Below the pieces are notes generated by a model. That model did no database searches, was not told the origin of the DNA, and was given only the letters and a program-made list of their open reading frames with translations. From Priapulus caudatus (Eukaryota > Priapulida > Priapulimorpha > Priapulimorphida > Priapulidae): a stretch of DNA of 25,181 nucleotides. The stretch lies in assembly GCF_000485595.1 (NCBI RefSeq), contig NW_014577840.1, positions 77,837-103,017 on the forward strand, written 5' to 3'. The translations under genes and the position numbers were made by a program. Of the stretch, positions 9,716 to 25,181 are shown in pieces (within the stretch, counting starts at the first letter, position 1; the number at the start of each line of letters is the position of its first letter).

Positions 9716-10183
9716 AGTATAAATATGTGTAATGTAGGCCTAATAATGATTATATAGGCCTATATGTCCAACATTTGCGAAATGGATGAAATAGCTATTG
9801 CATTAATTTAATTGTTTAAACTTTGATTTTAATTTAGAGAGCATAAACTAACCCCTCACTGAGTAAGAGAAACTTGGTCACTCCCCGAATAGTCCGCAGC
9901 CTGAGCGAATACCTAGGGGTGGGTGGGGTAGTGCACAATTTCTTGATCCATCTGAGTAATGATAAGAACGGTGCAGCTCTCGGTCAATTTCTAGTTAGTG
10001 AGTCCCGTACTTATAGTGTGGCGAGGTGTGGGTTTGTGTAACGAGGCCGGGCGACTACCTGATGATTTAATCACATCCATTTTAGTGTTGTATATATCTA
10101 TTATACGATTGTTCAATTTTCTCTCGAAACTAGAGGCGCGTAGCTATTATCACTATTTCCAGCGATCTAGCCGGTGGCTACCA
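9716..10183. other. Intergenic, nothing recognised
   Basis: No exon, RNA or repeat recognised between the TG microsatellite and the foldback element. It has two short TAGGCCTA-type palindromes (around 9736 and 9755). Confidence 0.4.
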
Positions 10184-10228
10184 GGACCCTATGGAAGGCC
10201 ATTACCGCCAAAACCTACCTATTTTAAT

Positions 10229-10618
10229 CGCGCTTAAAATGTATTTTAAGCGCGATTGAATTCCAGCCAATCAGAACAGTGGTTTTTAATCGCGATTAAA
10301 ATGTATTTTAAGCGCGATTAAATTCCAGCCAATCAGAACAGTGGTTTTTAATCGCGATTAAAATGTATTTTAAGCGCGATTGAATTCCAGCCAATCAGAA
10401 CAGTGGTTTTTAATCGCGATTAAAATGTATTTTAAGCACGATTGAATTCCAGCCAATCAGAACAGTGGTTTTTAATCGCGCTTAAAATGCATTTTAAGCG
10501 CGATTGAATTCCAGCCAATCAGAACAGTGGTTTTTAATCGCGCTTAAAATGCATTTTAAGCGCGATTGAATTCCAGCCAATCAGATTGGTTTTTAATCGC
10601 GCTTCAAATGTATTTTAA
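10229..10618 (+). repeat. 62-bp monomers, left arm
   Basis: Each monomer is a 32-bp self-complementary block (AATCGCGCTTAAAATG and its complement, perfect in some copies) plus a 30-bp spacer GAATTCCAGCCAATCAGAAC, AGTGGTTTTT. The innermost copy lacks part of the spacer and reads CCAATCAGATTGG. Confidence 0.93.
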
Positions 10619-10891
10619 NNNNNNNNNNNNNNNNNNNNNNNNNNNNNNNNNNNNNNNNNNNNNNNNNNNNNNNNNNNNNNNNNNNNNNNNNNNNNNNNNN
10701 NNNNNNNNNNNNNNNNNNNNNNNNNNNNNNNNNNNNNNNNNNNNNNNNNNNNNNNNNNNNNNNNNNNNNNNNNNNNNNNNNNNNNNNNNNNNNNNNNNNN
10801 NNNNNNNNNNNNNNNNNNNNNNNNNNNNNNNNNNNNNNNNNNNNNNNNNNNNNNNNNNNNNNNNNNNNNNNNNNNNNNNNNNNNNNNNNNN
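10619..10891. other. Assembly gap (273 N)
   Basis: A run of N. The flanking bases are exact mirror images up to the gap edges (CAAATGTATTTTAA on the left, TTAAAATACATTTG on the right), so the gap sits at the symmetry centre of the foldback element. Its true content and length are unknown. Confidence 0.99.
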
Positions 10892-11226
10892 TTAAAATAC
10901 ATTTGAAGCGCGATTAAAAACCAATCTGATTGGCTGGAATTCAATCGCGCTTAAAATGCATTTTAAGCGCGATTAAAAACCACTGTTCTGATTGGCTGGA
11001 ATTCAATCGCGCTTAAAATACATTTTAAGCGCGATTAAAAACCACTGTTCTGATTGGCTGGAATTCAATCGCGCTTAAAATACATTTTAATCGCGATTAA
11101 AAACCACTGTTCTGATTGGCTGGAATTCAATCGCGCTTAAAATACATTTTAATCGCGATTAAAAACCACTGTTCTGATTGGCTGGAATTCAGTCGCGCTT
11201 AAAATACATTTTAAGCGTGATTAAAA
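10892..11226 (-). repeat. 62-bp monomers, right arm
   Basis: Mirror image of the left arm. It starts with the same variant innermost copy (CCAATCTGATTGG), followed by four regular copies. Confidence 0.93.
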
Positions 11227-11273
11227 AAATTTAAATAGGTAGGTTTTGGCGATAATGGCCTTCCATAGGACCC

Positions 11274-11511
11274 CGTGCGTCAATAAAACATACATTATAG
11301 CAGTGAATTTTGTTATATTATGCTTTTCGCATTTATTTATGGGTTGTCAATAATTTATTTGGTACATTTTTTTAATATTATTCTAAAAAAATGTGTCGCA
11401 GCCGCCCCTTCCATGGATAATGTACGACCCAATATGTAAATTAACGAGTGGACCGAAGAAAGATTACGATAGGCGAAATTCAACCGGCGTGGCGCTGCCA
11501 TAGTTAGCAAG
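11274..11511 (+). promoter_or_regulatory. METAP2 upstream region and start context
   Basis: This is the space between the foldback element and the METAP2 start codon. I see no clear TATA box at a sensible distance. A GC-rich GCAGCCGCCCCTTCC (about 11398-11412) could bind Sp-type factors. The start context GCAAGATGGCAGC has A at -3 and G at +4, a strong start, and resembles the YY1-type AAGATGGCGGC element found at the starts of many housekeeping genes. The transcription start cannot be placed. Confidence 0.4.
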
Positions 11512-21152
<9,641 letters not shown>

Positions 21153-23686
21153 TGGCAAGGCCCCACGTCCCGTACGCCCAGCTAAAAGTGCCTGCAACCA
21201 CTCGTAGCAGGTTTGTCGGTGGTAGCGCCACCTGCAGGCAGTAGGGGGAAATGCAGCTGGTGGCGCTCATCTCTTGGTAAATCTGCCACGGTGAGTTCTG
21301 GATGTGGAGATATGGGCAACGATAATGGATACGGATGGTATTTTTTCAGAGTTACAAAATGCAATCTGTTCACATTCAGTGTTACAACACGATTGCATCC
21401 GGTCAGCCACTTTGGTTGATTTGTTCAGCAGTGCTAATTACTGAATTAACTGCTGTTGTCAGTTGCGTTGTGCTAATTGCATTATCCAAGTATATATGCT
21501 TATGAACTTGTGTTTACCACTGCTACTGGAGAAATTTGTTACATCGTGTTCAGTCACGTTGTTTCATAGTAGTGACAACTATTTTGATAATTAAATGTTT
21601 AGCGTTATGACGCATATCATGGGCGTTGTAGAGAACTCTGCAGTATGAGAGGTGATCGAGTCAACATCAGCAACTGTGCGCTCATATACTGGCAGGTGGC
21701 CCCCCTTATCTATCGTGTTGAGTTTTTGTAGATAGCTTTGATTATCGACATTTTTTAAGACTTGCGTAGTTTTTTTTTGGAAATGAGGAGCACAGACATG
21801 TAATGAGTGCCATAAATTCTCTAATAGTGTGCACGACATGCTGCGTAATATATGATGAAAATGTCGAGCATGTATTTACTTGGAGCTTCCTGATTATCAC
21901 ATTTATCGTCGAGTGTCTAGTATTTTTTCTTCCAAAACCACCAATACTGCTATCATCCAGAACACGTCTATGACACTAGTGTTGCAGATATGTGCATGGA
22001 TGACTACATGTGTTATGACGGCAAGAACGGGGGTCTTGTTGCAACAAGTTGGTGGTGTGGTCGTATGCAGCTGCTGCTGGTCATATCGTTACAATTAATG
22101 TCCTCAAGTTACAGTCACGTTGTGCTTGTCATATACAGAGGGTACAGTCTCAAGTAAACTGTCTACGCAGATGTCATATATGTCATATTCCGTATATTTT
22201 GGTGTGGAAGAATTGAGAGTAATGTTTCGATTCCCAGTTTGTAAAAGTGTTATATTGTACATGTAGATGATGCCACGTGACAACAGCATTGTACACTAAT
22301 TTGATGCTGGATGGATATTGCTTACCAGTCCTTTTTAGTTGATCATAAGCAGCAATAGACTTTGTTGCAGAGAAATATGTTAATTTTGCTTATTACATTC
22401 TCGCATCCAACTGCACACCTTGACTTTTGGTCCTGAATTCGGCTCTGCTAAACTTAAACTTATAAAGAAATAAGTTAAGGAAAATGACAAATCTCTATTT
22501 TTAGTAATTTATTCTAAGATGGTTAACTCACGCTTGTGAAATTAGTAGTGCTGCCTCCATCGGTCTAAAAAAACAACACTTGAATTTTTCCTACTACCTT
22601 GCTCCACTCTCATTATTGTTATGGAATTACTTAGAGGCAAAATCCTGTGAATACAATAAGACAGATATTGCACAGTACTCATGTTGCATTTATAGTTTAG
22701 TGTTAGTGGTGCTAACATAACAGTGATCGCGATCATAATGTTTAACTAATAACCTGCCTGAACGGGTCGACAGTTATTTTTCTTCAAAACATAAATTCTA
22801 GTGTAATTTCGAGAGTGCATTGGGGTACAATGTGTTAGATATGTGGTAAGCGTTGTGTTTAGTAGATGGCGCTTAGTTTGCGTGTGGCGCATTGCTGACA
22901 ATGTATGGTAGCGTCATTCGACATTTGCTTATTTCTTCCATTCTCATAACACTATTATTGTTTGGCTAATCAAAATCTGTGGTAATGCAACGCTTCACCA
23001 CCTACTTTATATCTTTTACGTTGGTATACTTGCTATTGTGCTTTTCAGTTCTATAACCAGCAGTGATTCATGAATATAAAAATTACGCGCCACTGTCAGG
23101 TAATGATCATGTACTCGTATTTTCAGACAGGTAATTCGATCATGGGAACGTGTAATAAAAAAACATGTTTTGTGAATGGAGCATATTTGCATTTTTTGCT
23201 TTGGACTGACTTTCATTATATTAAAAAAGACTACATCGTTTATTTAGCCAGGTTTACCTTATTTCAAATGACTGTTACCATATTTACGGCTAATACGCGG
23301 GAAATCATTTCCATTGGCGGCCATACATACGAAAAAATTCTCATAAATCGGAGGAAACTTTTTTAAGGAATCGCAATGCCATTCTCTAAATTGATTTTTG
23401 CAAGTGACACCATGTATATGTTGTTAACGCAAAAATTCTTCATAATTTTTTCTGTAAACAAGCTTTTCCCAGCACACACATGAAATGGCCACTTTGCAAC
23501 GAGATAAGGGGAAAAGTTATATATAAGGCCGCGTTTGCAAATTACCCTCCCGGTCCAGCAGTGCACACCAGACGAGCCACATGATACGCTGACAGATTCA
23601 GAATGCGTTCTAGTTCCTATAATTAACAATTGCAAAGAGTTCTAACCCTTTCTATTGAGAAATAAAAAATTCAAGCGCACGAATCA
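21153..23686. other. METAP2 3' UTR and downstream intergenic DNA
   Basis: No recognisable exon, RNA gene or clear repeat. The candidate polyadenylation signal nearest METAP2 is ATTAAA at 21590-21595; no good AATAAA is close. ORFs on both strands (for example 21591-21839 minus, 23070-23366 plus, 23363-23635 minus) show no domain or splice support. Confidence 0.45.
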
Positions 23687-23914
23687 TAGATATCATCAGG
23701 AGCTAATAATGACAAATTTGTCAATAAATAATTTGTCATTATTAGCTCCTGATATCATCAGAAGTAGATAATAGGGAAATTGCCTATTATTTACTTCTGA
23801 TATCATATATAACACTGGCGTTATATGATATGATATCAGGAGCTAATAATGACAAATGTGTCATTACAATAACAATGGAAAAAAATCGTCATTATTAGCT
23901 CCTGATGATATCTA
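23687..23914. mobile_element. MITE with 27-bp perfect TIRs and a chain of internal hairpins
   Basis: Perfect 27-bp terminal inverted repeats (23687-23713 and 23888-23914; starting TAGATATCATCAGGAGCTAA). Internal hairpins: 23695-23717 with 23731-23753; 23757-23775 with 23783-23801; 23800-23831; and 23832-23853 with the right terminus. The terminal motif GGAGCTAATAATGAC or its inverse therefore occurs four times. The ends read TAGATATC and GATATCTA, compatible with a TA target site. It has no coding capacity. Confidence 0.88.
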
Positions 23915-24380
23915 CACTGTATGGCACGAATACACTGCAAAACAATCTCATTGGTCCAGCGCTGATTGGCTTATTTGCCATCGTTTACCATTTACGGGAG
24001 TGTTTTAAAAACAACAAAAGTTTAATTAAATGAATTAATAATGAGTGAATAAATACTAAATGAGCTGCGATAATTATTGTAGATACCTGACAACAATATA
24101 TACATTGTATACATTATTCTCATGTGGATACTACAAGGAATGCTGGGAGCTCGTTTCTCCATTGTGCAAAACCTAAATTACTGCAGGTTGCGATAGAAGC
24201 CCTTTTACTGTTATTTCCCTGTTAATTCGTTGCTTCAACATTTGTAATTAATGCATAAGTTTACGCGCAAGTATGAACCTTTATTTATTCATTAAATGTT
24301 GTCAGTTTACGTACTTGTTGAATTACTAGTATTATTTAAGTTTTTTCAAGCAAATCCACTTTAGGCACCTTAGGTCAGGA
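23915..24380. other. Intergenic, nothing recognised
   Basis: AT-rich unique-looking sequence with no gene or repeat that I recognise. Confidence 0.4.
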
Positions 24381-24382
24381 GT

Positions 24383-24608
24383 TAGGTATCACGAAGTGAT
24401 GCACAGATTTCTGTGTATCATCAACTGATGAACAGACTTTCCGTATATCAAGGACTGATGCAAAAACCCTAACCCTACGTCCTAAAGTATAACCTTAGCC
24501 TAGGTATCACGAAGTGTGTTAGGGATAGGGTTAGGACTTAGGGATTGTCCAGATTCCAGTGACAGTGTGTCCAGATTCCAGATTCCAGATTGTGTGATGT
24601 CCAGATTG
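24383..24608. repeat. Cluster of short degenerate tandem and direct repeats
   Basis: Three degenerate ~30-bp units (TATCACGAAGTGATGCACAG; TATCATCAACTGATGAACAG; TATCAAGGACTGATGC) at 24387-24465. AGGTATCACGAAGTG occurs at 24384 and again near 24501. CCCTAACCC is present with an inverted GGGTTAGG near 24530. A CCAGATT-type short repeat lies at about 24549-24608. Confidence 0.7.
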
Positions 24609-24691
24609 AGACCTAGGTATGTCATTTTCGTCAATGTGGGGGTAGACATTTAAAATTAGAGTGTCATTTTAGATGGGGGGGGGGGGTAAAT

Positions 24692-24890
24692 GTTGTGGCC
24701 CAAGGATAGAGAACATGCCATGGGTCCCAATAAAACCAATGTGCCTAACCCTAATCCTAACCCTAACCCTAACCCTAATTCTAACCCTAACCCTAACCAT
24801 AACCCTAACCTATTATATTGATAAAATATTATATTTATATTGCTGTAAATGACATTGGTTTTATTGGGACCCATGTTCTCTATCCTTGAA
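24692..24890. repeat. Second telomere-type tract framed by inverted arms
   Basis: Left arm 24701-24742 (CAAGGATAGAGAACATG, a 5-nt CCATG insertion, GGTCCCAATAAAACCAATGT) pairs with right arm 24852-24888 (ACATTGGTTTTATTGGGACC, then CATGTTCTCTATCCTTG). A (CCCTAA)n tract lies between. Outside the arms, CAATGTGG...GACATTTAAAAT occurs as a direct repeat (24633-24656 and 24892-24913). It looks like a foldback or MITE carrying a satellite core. Confidence 0.8.
24744..24810 (+). repeat. Interstitial (CCCTAA)n telomere-type repeat
   Basis: About 11 CCCTAA hexamers with variants (CCTAAT, TTCTAA, CCATAA). The Leu-Gly minus-strand ORF across it is an artefact of the repeat. Confidence 0.95.
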
Positions 24891-25158
24891 CCAATGTGGC
24901 CGACATTTAAAATCGACAGGGGTGTTTTTGAAGGTGTTGTTTGTTCATTTCGACCGAGAAACATATGTGAGTTCACAGACACAGGAAGTGTGGAAAAAAC
25001 TGCGTTTCTGTGACACTACTCGCCCCAGTTTCCCACTGTTTCTCACCATTGTTAGCAGAAAACTCATTGTCGTTTTATTTCGTCCTTACATGTTGAGGTT
25101 CCCCCTTCAATTTTTAGCTCATCTGACATAGTTAGATGCAGCTTGTAGAATCGCATGA

Positions 25159-25181
25159 TCGTCCGTCCGTCCGAGCGTCCG
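25159..25181 (+). repeat. (GTCC)n tetranucleotide repeat at window edge
   Basis: GATCGTCCGTCCGTCCGAGC continues to the window edge, so the repeat is probably cut off. It follows AGCTCATCTGACATAGTTAG, which may be the end of an interspersed repeat. Confidence 0.75.

Larger units (their letters stand above)
10190..11267. mobile_element. Foldback-type transposable element with subrepeat arms
   Basis: A large inverted repeat. The left end TATGGAAGGCCATTACCGCC (10190) matches the right end as its reverse complement (ending 11267, one mismatch in the first 20 bases). Inside each arm are 62-bp monomers: six on the left (TTCCAGCC at 10261, 10323, 10385, 10447, 10509, 10571) and five on the right in reverse orientation (GGCTGGAA at 10932, 10994, 11056, 11118, 11180). 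Direct copies of GGACCC flank the element (10184-10189 and 11268-11273), a good 6-bp target duplication. No transposase is visible; the centre is an N gap. It is a non-autonomous foldback element 245 bp upstream of METAP2. Confidence 0.85.

Noticed and set aside
10566-10944. Mirror ORFs reading into the N gap
   Set aside because: They are the same repeat-arm sequence on the two strands followed by N; no information on coding.
22226-22240. TTTCGATTCCCAG as a possible tRNA T-loop (B box)
   Set aside because: No matching A box, acceptor stem or anticodon arm upstream.
22104-23635. ORFs of 60-98 codons downstream of METAP2
   Set aside because: No conserved motif, no plausible splice partners and AT-rich random composition; expected by chance in 2.5 kb.

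Overview
This is a gene-poor, repeat-rich stretch of nuclear DNA from an animal, most likely a marine invertebrate. The evidence is two conserved intron-rich animal genes with ordinary GT-AG introns, AT-rich intergenic DNA, several miniature inverted-repeat transposon-like elements, minisatellites and internal (CCCTAA)n telomere-type tracts. The TTAGGG-type repeat argues against most insects; the exact phylum cannot be read from the window. Neither protein-coding gene is a single long ORF, so the coding content was found by joining short exons by splice phase and protein similarity.

Layout. Bases 1-2725 are a ~55-bp minisatellite that switches orientation near 2246, followed by a CAA/CAC/GAC microsatellite. 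Bases 3284-6042 hold the last four coding exons (125 codons plus stop) of a RAB23-type small GTPase on the + strand; its GTPase 5' half lies beyond the left edge. Bases 6043-11511 are intergenic and hold a 42-bp tandem repeat, a TG microsatellite and a ~1.08-kb foldback element built from 62-bp monomers, with an assembly gap at its centre. Bases 11512-21152 hold a complete METAP2 (methionine aminopeptidase 2) gene on the + strand, with 12 confident coding exons plus one 45-nt candidate cassette exon. The predicted protein is 505 or 520 residues and all metal ligands are present. Its introns contain at least four transposon-like inverted-repeat elements (one a hAT-type MITE with a perfect 8-bp target duplication) and a 36-bp tandem repeat abutting an acceptor. 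Bases 21153-25181 have no recognisable gene; they hold a hairpin-rich MITE, a second telomere-type tract between inverted arms, and short tandem repeats.

RAB23 (a membrane-anchored Rab that acts negatively in vertebrate Hedgehog signalling) and METAP2 (cytosolic removal of initiator methionine, and eIF2 association) are not known partners. They are simply neighbours in the same orientation about 5.5 kb apart. The most unusual points are the foldback element made of palindrome-plus-CCAAT monomers just upstream of METAP2, two unrelated inverted-repeat frames that each enclose a telomere-type tract, the possible Cys/His-rich METAP2 microexon, and the chain of hairpins at 23.7-23.9 kb. No new defence-like or enzymatic system was seen.
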